From: Paralithodes platypus
Taxonomy: Eukaryota; Arthropoda; Malacostraca; Decapoda; Lithodidae
Direction of reading: 5' to 3'
Length of the DNA: 64,000 nucleotides
Assembly: GCA_032716605.1 (NCBI GenBank)
Contig: CM064572.1
Coordinates: 36,932,813-36,996,812 of the forward strand
A program made the translations under genes and the position numbers. Shown piece after piece: positions 34,719 through 45,381 of this stretch. Within the stretch, counting starts at the first letter, position 1; the number at the start of each line of letters is the position of its first letter. The notes beneath the pieces were generated by a model. It searched no databases. It was not told the DNA's origin and worked only from the letters and a program-made list of their open reading frames with translations.

Positions 34719-35515
34719 TAAGTATGTTATTTTCTTCTAAGTGATTTAGGAGTCTGTCTCTTATGAGTGTTTCTGGCATTTTACATACAACTGAGGTTAA
34801 GCTAATTGGACGATAGTTACTGGGTACGGATTTGCTGCCTTTTATTAATATTGGTGTTACGTTGGCTAGCTTCCACTGATCAGGCATAGTTCCAGACTGC
34901 AAGGATTTATTAAATAGCAATACCAGTGGTTTAGAGAGCTCATCCTTAGCTTCCTTTAGAATTCTAGGTGAGATTGTATCCGGTCCAGGCAGTTAATTTA
35001 CTTTGAGTTTATCTAAACATTTCAATACTTCTCTCTCTGGTATGGTGATATTGCTTAGAACATCAGAAATATCAATCTGAATCGCCGATGCTGTAGGGAT
35101 ATCACTGAGGTCTTCTGTTGTAAAAACTGATGCAAAGAAGGTATTGAGGGCATTACTCATTTGTACTTCGTCTTTGGTATATTCTCCATTTTCATCGACT
35201 AACGGATCAACAGTTGAAGTAACTACTTTTTTCTTTCTGATTTGACTATAGAATTCTTTCGGGTTTGTTTTACTTTGATTCGCAACTTGTAATTCCAGGG
35301 TCTTTTTACTTTGCTTAATTCACTTTTTTACTTTGCGTCGTAGTTCTACAAATCTCACCCGTTTTTCGTCATTTTGTGAGGATTTTAATCTATCATTAGC
35401 AATATTTTTATCAAGCAAACATTCTGAAATATCTTTATTCCACCATTTGGGGTTATGGCCTGTACGCCGTATTTTCGATGGTATGCAGTCTTGCACTGCT
35501 TTTTTGTACCGGCGA
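34719..35515 (-). pseudogene. LINE, 5' block (linker and first RT motifs)
   Basis: Minus-strand reading includes NKDISECLLDKNIA in one frame, KEFYSQIRKKKVV, then KCLDKLK, a stop, PGPDTISPRILKEA, MPDQWKLANVTPI and SNYRPISLTSVVCK, which is RT motif territory. It meets the piggyBac-1 end at NNIL. Several stops are present and the 5' end is truncated. Confidence 0.78.
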
Positions 35516-36215
35516 CGTCTAATTTTATTCTAGCTATAATTAGACGATTTTTTTGCAGCTTAGGAAGGATATGTGGTACCGTAGTCAAAATGGTTGTTGT
35601 TGTTGTTCCCCGGACTGCCTGGCCGAACAGCCGTAAGGCCCCGAGCAAGACCAAGGACATAACCGAGCGCCCCCTACAGAACCCTCCCTGCCTACCACAA
35701 TAAAGCCTGGGTGACCGAAGCCACTCCACGGCGGGGAGCTGAGGAGAGTGCGGAAACGCCCGGGAAACCAAAGCCCCACCCAGGGCCCTGTGTCCCTCAG
35801 CAATTTTGAAGAGAAAGTTGAGGGGCAAAGGAAAAATGTGACGCTTTGGCTTCCAATCTTGGTAGATTGGGAGGTCAATTCACGAAAGAGACGCCTTCAC
35901 TTGAGATCTAGAAAATATATAAGTAAAAGGAACAGTCAGAGTAAGCTATGGGTATGGCAGAGATCGCTCAGCTCTCACTCTGATAGACCAGCCCATCACC
36001 ACATGACTAAAACCCATTCCTCTCAGCATCAGCTAGGAAAGGCCCTAGAAAGCCGCCTTTGGCGGGGGATAGCTCCCCTATTTCAACCCTTTCGGGGTTG
36101 GGCACCCGAGAAGTCAAAATGGTTAGATGTAATAGTTCAAAGCCTGTTAATTGCTGGAGGACCTTTTTTAAACTTAATTAAATCGCCCAAAATAAAGTTA
36201 AAGGGAAAGCACGTA
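35505..36215. repeat. MITE-like repeat split by a SINE
   Basis: 35505-35582 (TGTACCGGCGACGTC ... TTAGACGAT ... AGGATATGTGG) and 36125-36215 (TAGTTCAAAGCCTGTTAAT ...) are the two sides of the family also present at 100-340. The SINE at 35596-36111 sits between them. Confidence 0.6.
35583..36124 (-). mobile_element. (AAC)n-tailed SINE-like retroposon (family S2), 13 bp target duplication
   Basis: AGTCAAAATGGTT occurs at 35583-35595 and 36112-36124. The 516 bp insert ends on the minus strand in GGGGAACAACAACAACAAC. Its 3' part (GGCTGTTCGGCCAGGCAG) is shared with 39139-39304. The 5' head contains short hairpin words (CCCCGAAAGGGTTG, CCCCCGCCAAAGGCGG) but no clear tRNA promoter boxes, so it may be the end of a LINE. 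Confidence 0.8.
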
Positions 36216-36268
36216 AACAATTATGTACTTCAAGAAAATCATCAAACAAGTTGGTGCAGACTTACCGC

Positions 36269-36653
36269 TTAAGGGAGCCCACCTCTCTTTTTTTTTCTCT
36301 TTCTGTCCCTTTCTCTTTGGTTTGTATCCATTCGGCCCCATTCAGCCTACTGTTTTAAGACGCTTACCCCCATCCAGGTGTCAATATTTTCCTGGCGAGC
36401 GGTAGCGAGCCAGCATATATATATTTTTGTTTTTGCAGCAAGCTAAATTTGTTCAATTTTCGAAAGAAAAATTTCTCCGGCAAAGCCGGATTTCTCCATA
36501 CAATACTGGCTCGCTAACGCTCGCCAGGAAAAAATCAACACCTGGGTGGGGATAAACGTCCTCAAACAGTTGGCTGAATGGGGCCAAATGGATACAAGTC
36601 AGAGAAAGAGAGAAAAGGAGAGAAAGATAAACATGGCTGGTGACCCCCCTTAA
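36269..36653. mobile_element. Foldback MITE (377 bp), TTAA-flanked, with empty site in the window
   Basis: TTAA lies at 36269-36272 and 36650-36653. The flanks CAGACTTACCGC and AACACTACATGAAT occur joined at 38680-38712 (ACTTACCTCTTAAAACACTAC), which is an unoccupied related site. The element is a long inverted repeat: arms of about 150 bp including CATTCGGCCCCATTCAGCC and CCTGGCGAGCGGTAGCGAGCC, around a centre with a TCCGGCAAAGCCGGA hairpin. Another copy is at 42873-43258 and a half copy at 38845-39116. Confidence 0.85.
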
Positions 36654-36689
36654 AACACTACATGAATATTCCACCACCTGTTTATCCCC

Positions 36690-36691
36690 AC

Positions 36692-36780
<89 letters not shown>

Positions 36781-36955
36781 TTTATTTTATTGTAACCTCA
36801 CTCTCTCTCTTTTATTTATTTTATTGTATCCTCGCTCTCTCTCTCTTTTATTTATTTTATTGTAACCTCGCTCTCTCTCTCTCTCTCTTTTATTTATTTT
36901 ATTGTAACCTCGCTCTCTCTCTCTCTCTCTCTCTTTTATTTATATTATTGTAACC
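36690..36955. repeat. (CT)n composite tandem repeat
   Basis: CT runs of varying length alternate with a fixed word TTTTATTTATTTTATTGTAA plus CCTCG, at least five times. The same composite occurs at 38160-38315. Confidence 0.9.
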
Positions 36956-37201
36956 TTCCCAAACTTGACTACTTCCTTTAACGTGACGATAGTGCGTTGT
37001 TATATGTGCGATTAGTTTGCTTGGGAAACAGATTAACTTGCTCATGTAGTAATGTACACCCTATGTGGTGGATTGTGTTCTTTTATTTAATAATTTTCAT
37101 TTTAGTAAGCGTTGTTTCCACATAGCGATTTGGATAATTTAATTTGACTTTATATTGTCCTTGTCCCAATTTTGGTTTGTTTAGTTTGCAGTTAGTTTAG
37201 T
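36956..37201. other. No gene recognised
   Basis: AT-rich spacer. TAGTTTGCA at 37182-37190 may be the left copy of the target duplication of the following LINE. Confidence 0.4.
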
Positions 37202-38150
37202 TAGGAGGAACAATAAGCAGGAGTGGAGGTATGGAAGTGGAGGTAAAACAGAGAGTATGTGAAGGAAGGAAGGTTTTCGGAGCAATGGGAAGTATGTGGA
37301 AGACGAGAAATCTCGGAGTGAAAGTAAAAAGTGCACTGTATCAAGGAATTGTTGTGCCAACAGTGATGTATGGGGCTGAGACATGGGCTCTGAAGAAAAA
37401 GGAGAAAAGAGGGCTGGATGTGATGGAGATGAGCTGCTTGAGGAGTATGTGTGGAGTTACTCGTAGAGACAGATTGAGAAATGAAGAGATACGTAGGAGA
37501 GTGGGGCAGCAGGAACATTTGTCAGCCAGAGTGGACAGAAGGGTGCTGAGCTGGTATGGTCATGTTGAACGAATGGGAGATGAAAGGCTTACAAAGAGAA
37601 TATGTGAGTCAGGTACAAGGGGAGATAGAAGGGCAGGAAGACCCCCATTGAGATGGAGAGACTGTGTAAGAAAGGCTTTGGATGATAGAGGAATGACTAT
37701 AGATCAGGCAGGGGAAGTGGTGGTGGACAGGAGTGAATGGAGAATGCTTGTGAATAGTTGAGTGAACACGTGGTCATTTGGAGTAAGGGGTCGGGAACAA
37801 GTTGGACTAGATAATAGTCCATCAGGCGCCTGGCCCGGGGAGACGATTAATATGAAGGGTGTTCCTGGAAGTGTGGTGGGAGGGCTTGTCGCTTTGGCTC
37901 CGCTGCATGTCTGCCTGCCGAGATCGGAACCTCTCCTGGTGGTCAGGGGCCGGGGGAGGTCTGGAGCGACCTTGGTAACCCTGGTCTCTGGGTCTTCTCC
38001 TGGGTGACCTGGATGTGTGAGAGTTTGTGTTTTTTATCTGTGTTTATTTTTTGTTTTATGTTGTTTTTGTGTTTTCCCTGTTCTTGCTCTGTCTTGAGTC
38101 GGCTACCCCCAAAATGGGGATTGGGCCTGAGCATATAGATAGATAGATAG
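37202..38150 (+). pseudogene. 'GATA-tail' LINE, copy A: C-terminal RT region and 3' UTR
   Basis: This is a 5'-truncated LINE. Its open frame (to 37761) encodes the region after RT: KVFGAMGSMWKTRNLG, MYGAETWALKKKE, RSMCGVTRRDRLRNEEI. It is about 97 percent like the equivalent part of copy B (41236-41786) by eye and keeps one frame to the stop. A 3' UTR of about 370 bp ends in GATA repeats. TAGTTTGCA at 37182-37190 and 38148-38156 is a candidate 9 bp target duplication, with 11 extra bases at the 5' junction. No catalytic motifs remain. Confidence 0.82.
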
Positions 38151-38159
38151 TTTGCATGT

Positions 38160-38187
38160 TTTACATTTTAATTTATTTTATTGTAAC

Positions 38188-38253
<66 letters not shown>

Positions 38254-38315
38254 TTTATTTTATTGTAACCTCGCTCTCTCTCTCTCTCTTTTATTTATTT
38301 TATTGTAACCTCGCT
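38160..38315. repeat. (CT)n composite tandem repeat, second block
   Basis: Same CT plus TTTATTTTATTGTAACCTCG arrangement as 36690-36955. LINE copy A lies between the two blocks. Confidence 0.9.
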
Positions 38316-39125
38316 TGACCTCATCAAACTTAAATTAACACCCCAAGACCCCCCTTCAAGATGAATTTGTAATTTTTTTGATAGAAACATGTCCCGGCCG
38401 GAGGCCGGTTACCAGTATATCACAGGCTTGCTATCGCTAGCCAGGAAAAAAAATTGACACCTAAATGGTACGATATATATATAGAAATGGGACGAAAGGT
38501 TTTAAAATCAACAAACTAATGGGGTGAATGTCTTAACATCTAAAAACTAACGAGGCTAAACATGAGGGAAAAGGGGGACCAGAAAAACGGCCCATCTCCC
38601 CTTGAACTAAACATGAGTGAGAAAAAGCAACTCCACCCCCTTAACAATATACTCCAAGAACATCATCAAGCAAGTTAGTACAGACTTACCTCTTAAAACA
38701 CTACATGAATATCCCACCACCTTCCCCATTCTTTCTCATGCTTAGCCCCATTAATTTTCAGATTTTATGACGTTCGGCCCACTATTTTGGCGATTTTTAG
38801 ACCTTTCGCTCCTTTTCTTTGTTAATATATAAGACTTTTCTTGTCATATAGGTGTCATTTTTGTTCCTGGCGAGCGGTAACGACCCAGCATATTCTTCAT
38901 AATGTTTTTGACAGCAGGCTAAATTTGTACATTTTTCGATAGAAATATGTCTCCGGCGAAGCCGTATTTCTCCATACAATGCTGGCTCGTTATCGCTCGT
39001 CAGGAAGAAATCGACACCTGGATGAGGATAAATGTCTTGAAATAGTTTGCTGAATGGAACTGAATGGATACAAGGCAGAGAAAGAGAGAAACGGAGAGAA
39101 CAAAATCAGGTGACCCCCCTTAACA
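38316..39125. repeat. G-family and foldback MITE fragments
   Basis: 38320-38480 has the G-family core on the minus strand (GGCCGGAGGCCGG, GCTATCGCTAGCCAGG). 38480-38840 has its internal tandem motifs (AACTAATGGGGTGAATGTC, CATTAATTTTCAGATTTTATG). 38845-39116 matches the right arm and centre of the 36273 foldback MITE and ends GTGACCCCCCTTAA. The pieces are layered and their order is not resolved. Confidence 0.65.
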
Positions 39126-39317
39126 ATAGACTCCAAGCTGTGAGAAGAAGAAGAAGACTGCATTTCACACAACCACTTACGCCAACAACACAATTTACAC
39201 TCTTTGAGAGCTCTGTGGGAAGGCCCGACCGTGGCCATGGCCTTCCTTAAGGACTCGGGGCTGTTCGGCCAGGCAGCTTAGGGAACAACAACAACAACAA
39301 CAACATAGACTCCAAGC
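39126..39317 (+). mobile_element. (AAC)n-tailed SINE-like retroposon (S2), short copy
   Basis: ATAGACTCCAAGC occurs at 39126-39138 and 39305-39317, a 13 bp target duplication. The insert ends GGCTGTTCGGCCAGGCAG...GGGAAC then (AAC)n, like the minus-strand copy at 35596-36111, but is only about 166 bp. Confidence 0.8.
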
Positions 39318-39663
39318 ACCTCATCAAACAAATTAGTACAGACTTACCGGTACTGCTCAAAACACTACATGAATATTCCACAACCTGTTTTTAACCTCAC
39401 CTCTCTCTCTCTGCCTGCTACTATAGGCCCCAGGGGTTCGTACTTTCATCTTTTGATATATTCTATATATTCATAGTGCTCCTGATCTAAGGAGCTGATG
39501 ATGGTGATTTGTGTGTGTGTGTGTGTGTTTCATAGTGCTACTGATTTGAGGGGCTGATGATGATGATGGTGTGTGTGTGGTTGTGGTTGGAAATATTATG
39601 GATCTTCCTCCTACCCTCCCACCCACCGTCGCTCTCTCTCTCTCTCCATCTTTCTATCCCCTA

Positions 39664-39740
<77 letters not shown>

Positions 39741-39820
39741 AAGAATAACCACTATTGGTGGAAATAAAATTATTATTATTATTATTATTATTACTACTCT
39801 CCCCCCCTTGGGTTGAGCCC
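39318..39820. repeat. Simple repeats: (GT)n, (CT)n, (ATT)n
   Basis: GT-rich words at 39510-39525 and 39570-39585, an uninterrupted CT run at about 39667-39738, and ATT repeats at 39770-39794. 39318-39500 is unassigned. The Ser/Leu open frames are artefacts. Confidence 0.85.
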
Positions 39821-40149
39821 CTAGAACCTCAGATGTAGCACAGGTACAGTCGTCAGGATTAATTTGTTTCATTTTCCCTGTTAGTAGCGCTGCTGCACGG
39901 TGGAGAGGTATCCCCTCCACCTCCTCTCCTTGTTGTTCCCATACCCCTACCTAAACCCTCCCATTTTCTCTCCGACCCCAGAACGACACCCACCCTCCCT
40001 TCTCTCGCTCTCACCCAGCTAGGAGCTACTTCTGGGACCTCACCGATTAAAATGATTCTGGACACCTAATGAAGAAATTAAGTATTTCACACACATCTCT
40101 CGACCACCATCTCCTGCACATTAAACATAATTTATGAACTAAACAAAAC
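39821..40149. other. No gene recognised
   Basis: C/T-rich then AT-rich unassigned sequence before the truncated 5' end of LINE copy B. Confidence 0.4.
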
Positions 40150-42180
40150 CTTAAAAAAGAGTATTTTGAATCATTGTTAAATACAAGAGATGGAAGAGAA
40201 GCAGTGATTGAAGCAGAGGTGGATGGAGATAGGTTACCCAGGCCACCCAGGTGGCAGGGAATGAATGAAAGAATTGAGGAAAATGAGGTGAAAGAAGCAG
40301 TGAAACAAATGAGAGCGGGAAAAGCAGAAGGTTTGGATGGTATTGCTGTGGAGTGTATAAAGAAGGGTGGAGATGTGATAATAGATTGGTTGGTGAGACT
40401 TTTCAATGTGTGCTTTGCTGTGTCAATGGTACCAATAGACTGGAAGAGTGCATGTATTGTGCCGTTGTACAAGGGGAAGGGAGATCGGCAGGAGTGTTCA
40501 AGTTATAGAGGTATTAGTTTATTGTCAGTGGTTGGAAAGCTGTATGGCAGGGTGTTGATAGAGAGGATAATAAAGTGTACGGAAGTTGCAATAGGAGAAG
40601 AACAGTGCGGTTTTAGGAGGGGAAGAGGGTGCGTGGATCAGATGTTTGCAGTAAGACAGTTATGCGAGAAGTATTTAGAGAAGCATAAGGAGATATTTTG
40701 GGCTTTTATGGACTTGGAAAAAGCGTATGATCGTGTGGACCGTGAAGCAATGTGGAAGGTGTTAAGGATTTATGAAATAGGAGGAAATTTGTTAGAAGCA
40801 GTTAAGAGTTTTTATGAAGGGAGCAGAGCATGTGTGAGAGTAGGAAATGGTGAGTTGAGTGAATGGTTTGAGGTAAAGGTAGGTTTGCGACAGGATTGTG
40901 TAATGTCACCATGGCTGTTTAATATGTTTATGGATGGTGTGGTGAGGGAGGTGAAGAGGAGAACTATGGGAAGAGGATTGGGTTTAGTAGGAAAGAATGG
41001 TAGAGATTGGGAGTTGAATCAGTTGCTGTTCGCTGATGACACAGCATTGGTGGCGGATTCTGATGAGAAACTGCAGCAGGTAGTCAAAGAGTTTGGTGTG
41101 GTTTGTGGAAGGAGGAAACTGAAGGTGAACGTCAATAAAAGTAAAGTAATGGTGTGTAATAGGGGAGAGCATAGGGTGAATCTAGATGTGAGGCTGGATT
41201 GGGAAATATTGGAACAAGTAGAGTGTTTTACATATCTAGGAGGAACGATAAGCAGGAGTGGAGGTATGGAAGTGGAGGTAAAACAGAGAGTGTGTGAAGG
41301 AAGGAAGGTTTTCAGAGCAATGGGAAGTATGTGGAAGACGAGAAATCTCGGAGTGAAAGTAAAACGTGCACTGTATCAAGGAATTGTAGTGCCAACAGTG
41401 ATGTATGGGGCTGAGACATGGGCTCTGAAGAAAAAGGAGAAAAGAGGGCTGGATGTGATGGAGATGAGCTGCTTGAGGAGTATGTGTGGAGTTATTCGTA
41501 GAGACAGATTGAGGAATGAAGAGATACGTAGGAGAGTGGGGCAGCAGGATCATTTGTCAGCCAGAGTGGACAGAAGGGTGCTGGTCATGTTGAACGAATG
41601 GGAGATGAAAGGCTTACAAAGAGAATATGTGAGTCAGGTACAAGTGGAGTTAGAAGGGCAGGAAGACCCCCATTGAAATGGAGAGACTGTGTAAGAAAAG
41701 CTTTGGATGATAGAGGAATTACTATAGATCAGGCAGGGGAAGTGGTGGTGGACAGGAGTGAATGGAGAATGCTTGTGAATAGTTGAGTGAACACGTGGTC
41801 ATTTGGAGTAAGGGGTCGGGCGCAAGATGGACTAGATAATAGTCCATCAGGCGCCTGGCCCGGGGAGACGATTAATATGAAGGGTGCGCCTGGAAGTGTG
41901 GTGGGGGGGCTTGTGGCTTTGGCTCCGCTGCATGTCTGCCTGCCGAGATCGGAACCTCTCCGGGTGGTCGGGGGCCGGGGGAGTGCTGGAGCAACCTGGG
42001 TGACCCTGGTCTCTGGGTCTTCTCCTGGGTGACCTGGATGTGTGTGAGTTTGTGCTTTTTATCTGTGTTTATTTGTTGTTTTATGTTGTTTTTGTGTTTT
42101 CCCTGTTCTTGCTCTGTCTTGAGTCGGCTACCCCCAAAATGGGGATTGGGCCTGAGCATATAGATAGATAGATAGATAGA
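40150..42180 (+). pseudogene. 'GATA-tail' LINE, copy B: RT with a 10 bp deletion
   Basis: Endonuclease is absent; the sequence opens at EYFESLLN just before the first ATG. The open frame to 41676 contains RT motifs KSACIVPLYKGKGD, SSYRGISLLSVVGK, FMDLEKAYDRVD (motif A), GLRQDCVMSPWLFN (motif B, with D for the usual G) and LFADDTALVAD (motif C, catalytic DD intact). Compared with copy A, ten bases are missing after GTGCTG near 41583, which shifts the frame. The remainder reads on at 41598-41786. The 3' UTR (41787-42165) and GATA tail match copy A. The motif style is RTE- or Jockey-like; the clade is not resolved. Confidence 0.87.
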
Positions 42181-42300
42181 ATCCTTTTTACTACCACTAA
42201 TTCTTCTTAAACAGCACAAAATCGTCTAAATTTAGCTGAAATAATATAAAAGACGTCGCTGATACTCAAAGGTTTAACAATAGTAAAGACATAACATTAA
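42181..42300. repeat. Half of the 42640-type foldback MITE
   Basis: Matches the right arm of the element at 42640-42860 (ATCCTTTTTACTA, TTCTTCTTAA, ATCGTCTAA, AGACGTCGC). It directly abuts the LINE GATA tail, so the LINE probably inserted into this MITE. Confidence 0.65.
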
Positions 42301-42334
42301 CACTTCAACCCTTTACAGCCCAACACATGCCTAA

Positions 42335-42338
42335 TGAC

Positions 42339-42369
<31 letters not shown>

Positions 42370-42370
42370 A
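42335..42370. repeat. (ACA)n microsatellite
   Basis: An uninterrupted CAACAA run. Confidence 0.9.
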
Positions 42371-42399
42371 CATCTAGATATCATTAATTCTATTATTTT

Positions 42400-42540
42400 C
42401 TATACTCAGGCCCAATCCCCACTTTTCCTATTTTTTTTTTAAGGGGGTGGCCGACTCAAGACAGCCAGTATAGGGACATCACAACAGAAAACAAAGAGCA
42501 CAGAAAAACAAAATACAAATTCACACACATCTAGGTATGT
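42400..42540 (-). repeat. 3' UTR fragment of the 'GATA-tail' LINE
   Basis: The reverse complement matches the last part of the copy A/B UTR (CTTGAGTCGGCCACCC, GTGGGGATTGGGCCTGAG) with divergence. Confidence 0.7.
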
Positions 42541-42639
42541 GTGTGGATTTGTATGTGTGTGTAAATGTGTGTGATCATTCGTAAACCAAATCAATTAGTC
42601 AAAATATTAGGCAGAATAACAGACATTAATATTGTATTA

Positions 42640-42860
42640 TTAACCCATTCAGTACCGGTGACATAATTTTCATTATATTCTGCCAATTATTAGACGATTG
42701 TATTCAGCTTAGGAAGGACGTATACCAATAAAAGAGGCTATAGACTCTCACGTCATCCTTTTTACTATCACAGATCCTTCTTAAGCCGCACAACATCGTC
42801 TAACTATAGCCACCAAAATATAATTATAAAGACGTCGCCGGTACAGAAAGAGTGAATACA
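42640..42860. mobile_element. Foldback MITE (TACCGGTGAC ends)
   Basis: The left arm has CATTCAGTACCGGTGACATAATT ... TTATTAGACGAT ... CTTAGGAAGGA; the right arm is its imperfect reverse complement, ending AGACGTCGCCGGTACAGAA. Total length is about 215 bp. Fragments of the family are at 100-340, 35505 and 42181. Confidence 0.72.
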
Positions 42861-42872
42861 ATTATTACAAGT

Positions 42873-43262
42873 AAAGGAGGCCACCTCGCTATTTTTTTTT
42901 GTTATCTTTCTCTCCCTCTCTCTTTGGCTTGTATCCATTCGGCCCCATTCAGCATACTGTTTTAAGGCTTTTACCCCCATCCAGGTGTCAATATTTTCCT
43001 GGCGAGCGGTAGCCAGCCAGCATATAATATGTATTTTTGTTTTAACAGCAAGCTAAATTTGTACATTTTTCGATAGAAAAATTTCTCCGGCGAAGCCGGA
43101 TTCCTCCATATAATGCTGGCTCGCTATCGCTCGCCAGGAAGAAATCGACACCTGGATGGGAATACATTTCTTAAAACACTTGGCTGAATGGGGCCGAATG
43201 GATACAAGCCAGGGAAAGAGAGAAAAGGAGAGAAAGATACAAAACACGGTGACCCCCCTTAA
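42873..43262. mobile_element. Foldback MITE, second copy
   Basis: Same foldback family as 36273-36649: arms with CATTCGGCCCCATTCAGC and CCAGGTGTCAATATTTTCCTG, centre TCCGGCGAAGCCGGA. The right end is GTGACCCCCCTTAA with TTAA at 43259-43262. The left flank is GTAAAGG, so the left TTAA is not intact. Confidence 0.8.
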
Positions 43263-43740
43263 TCGGTTAGGTTGGCTGATGGATGGAGCTTGAAAGATGC
43301 AGGGGTTCGGATCTACCCGCGGCCACTAAAAGTTGTGAGGCTGAATTATCACATGTAAGCGTCTACAGTAGAACACAAGTAAACAAGCTACGTAATACCA
43401 CTGTCACTACAACAGTCTTCTATTCACGCTTATTATGAACTTTTACCTTGTCTCTGCCGAAACCCTTCGACAGATCCCGTTAACCTTCATCACTTCTTTC
43501 TAGATAATCAGGCTATATATATATATATTATTATTATTAATACAAACCCCAGCACTTAGGAGAACATTATGGCTGAAGGCTATGCAAGGAACAACGCATA
43601 TTTTACAAAATCATTCAAATTAATAGCCACGGTGGAGTTGGAGCTAGTTTTTGGTATCTGTATTAGTCCTTCCTCTATTACTAGTTTTCTATCATAGCCA
43701 GGCCTCTGTTTCGTTTTCTATCATGAATTATCTTTGTAAG
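43263..43740. other. No gene recognised
   Basis: Unassigned, with a small (TA)n at 43515-43530. No coding or repeat structure that I can support. Confidence 0.4.
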
Positions 43741-44106
43741 GGGAGACTCGCCGTTTGTTTGGTCTACTAATTCAATTTTTCATATACTTTCTTAGTTTCC
43801 TCACTAGACCTCCATCAAGCTTAGAGAAACACCCCCTAGACCCCCCTTTAAGATAAATTTGTACATTTTTTGGTAGAAAAATGTCATGGCCGAAGGCCGC
43901 TTCCTGTTAAAATTGCAGGCTTGCTAACGCTCGCCAGGAAAAATTCGACACCTAAATGGCACGAAAGGTCTTAAAATTGACAACAAAATAGGGTGAAAGG
44001 TGTTAAAATCGCCAAACTAATGGGCCTAACGTCTTATAATCTCAAAACTTGTGGGGCTAAACATTGGGGAGAAGGGGGTCGAGAAAAACGGTCTGCCTCC
44101 CCTTAA
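43741..44106 (-). mobile_element. G-family MITE copy
   Basis: Reverse-oriented copy: GTTTCCTCACTAGACCTCC, the CGAAGG hairpin region, GGCTTGCTAACGCTCGCC, internal AACTAATGGG words and the CCCC terminus before TTAA at 44103-44106. The left flank is GTAAGGGGAG, a decayed TTAA. Confidence 0.68.
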
Positions 44107-44440
44107 TTTCTTCCAAGGGGGACTTACTTAGTGGGTGTGGTAGTAGCCTACGTCCTAGCGTGTTTCATATACTCACACCTAGCCACAACAAAGCCACTCC
44201 AACAGCTTTCTCTGTCTCTAACACCCTTTCTGCCCTCTCAACACTCTTCAATAATAATCGTTTGTGTTTACTCATGCTTTTGTTTACCAATAAGAATGTT
44301 ATTATCATCACCATCATCAACATCAACATCATCTAACCCACCATCTCGATTATATGCACGACACTTTAGGTTTTAACTTCCAATAACTAGATATTTATAT
44401 ACCAAATATATCTCACAAATACACGCGGGCTACTAAATCT
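44107..44440. other. No gene recognised
   Basis: Unassigned sequence with an ATC-rich tract at 44305-44332. Open frames of 80-90 codons have no supporting features. Confidence 0.4.
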
Positions 44441-44525
44441 TGTATACTCCCAGCCGGACTCGAACCACCGACAGTCAGGATGAGTGTCCATGCTTTAATC
44501 CTCTACACCATGGCGTGATAAAGGA
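44441..44525 (-). repeat. tRNA-derived relic (SINE head)
   Basis: The minus strand has ATGGTGTAGAGGATTAAAGC (A-box region), a middle of about 30 bases and GGTTCGAGTCC (exact B-box). The acceptor arms do not pair, so this is a tRNA-derived repeat rather than a gene. Confidence 0.6.
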
Positions 44526-44527
44526 TA

Positions 44528-44529
<2 letters not shown>

Positions 44530-44600
<71 letters not shown>

Positions 44601-44612
44601 CTAGATAGATAT
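44530..44612. repeat. (TA)n-(GA)n-(GATA)n microsatellite
   Basis: TA repeats to about 44559, then GA repeats, then GATAG units. Confidence 0.95.
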
Positions 44613-44771
44613 AATGTATGTTTGAAGATAGAGGAGTGTATACATAGTAATAAGTTAGGTTGATAATTGTTTAGAACAGGAAGTATTAACCCTTCCTACC
44701 CGGGCTGCCTTAGGTAAGGACAACGCGGCTGATGGGCCGGAACCCGGCATGCCTTATGTAAGGCATTTGCT

Positions 44772-45259
44772 TTAACCCTTAATTAGCGGCTCACCACATA
44801 AGTCGAGTTAAATAAAGCTGGACTATGTGGCGGCGCTCGACATAACTCGAGTGGCAATTTCAGCACGTAATGTTGCTGAGAGAGAGAGACAAGTGGTGGC
44901 AGGAGAGTAGCGAGCGTATGACTGCTCCAGACCACCGCGGCGAACCTACTGACATGAATCTCACCTCCCTCCTACCTCTCTCACTCGCTATATAAGGAAT
45001 TGTATGGGGAAAGTGCCTAATTACATGCTTTTTGCACTCGCGTTGCACGGTTATTGCAAGAAAACTAGCCATCATAAAAGGATCGTTATGGTGTCATTCG
45101 AAAGCTCTGTTTATGCCCTTTCAGGGATAGGTACTTGTTTTACGTTCTGGGTCTTATTTAGGCATGGAAATGATCACGTAAACAGCCCTATTTTGGCTAA
45201 AAACACCCCGCTGGGCGGTACATATAAATAAACCGCATAGGCCGCTCTTAAGGTGTTAA
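44772..45259. mobile_element. MITE-480 copy 2, nested in piggyBac-2
   Basis: TTAA lies at 44772-44775 and 45256-45259 around a 480 bp element nearly identical to 8020-8499. It sits 86 bp inside the left terminus of piggyBac-2, in its promoter-side subterminal region. Confidence 0.9.
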
Positions 45260-45381
45260 AGCGTGCTTTAAATTTCGCGCGGGCAAATTTTACTTTGCGG
45301 GGGCGATCGTAGCGCCACCAAGCCTCAACTACCACGCTTATCAGTTCCTACGTTGCCGCCATTAAGAGCTACAGCAAAACA

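Larger units (their letters stand above)
27745..35515 (-). mobile_element. CR1/Jockey-like LINE split by piggyBac-1
   Basis: This is one minus-strand LINE in two blocks. 34719-35515 holds the 5' part (from the endonuclease/RT linker to the first RT motifs). 27745-29494 holds the rest, ending in the 3' UTR that also occurs at 21509-21745. The coding sequence runs into the piggyBac ends on both sides at a point where TTTAAG can be reconstructed as the target. A tRNA-derived foldback insert (29165-29380) also interrupts the second block. The 5' end is truncated at about 35515. Confidence 0.82.

Noticed and set aside
44441..44525. tRNA gene (also 24990-25055, 29207-29380, 49821-49895)
   Set aside because: A and B boxes are present, but acceptor and anticodon stems do not pair as a functional tRNA, and the units are attached to repeat bodies.
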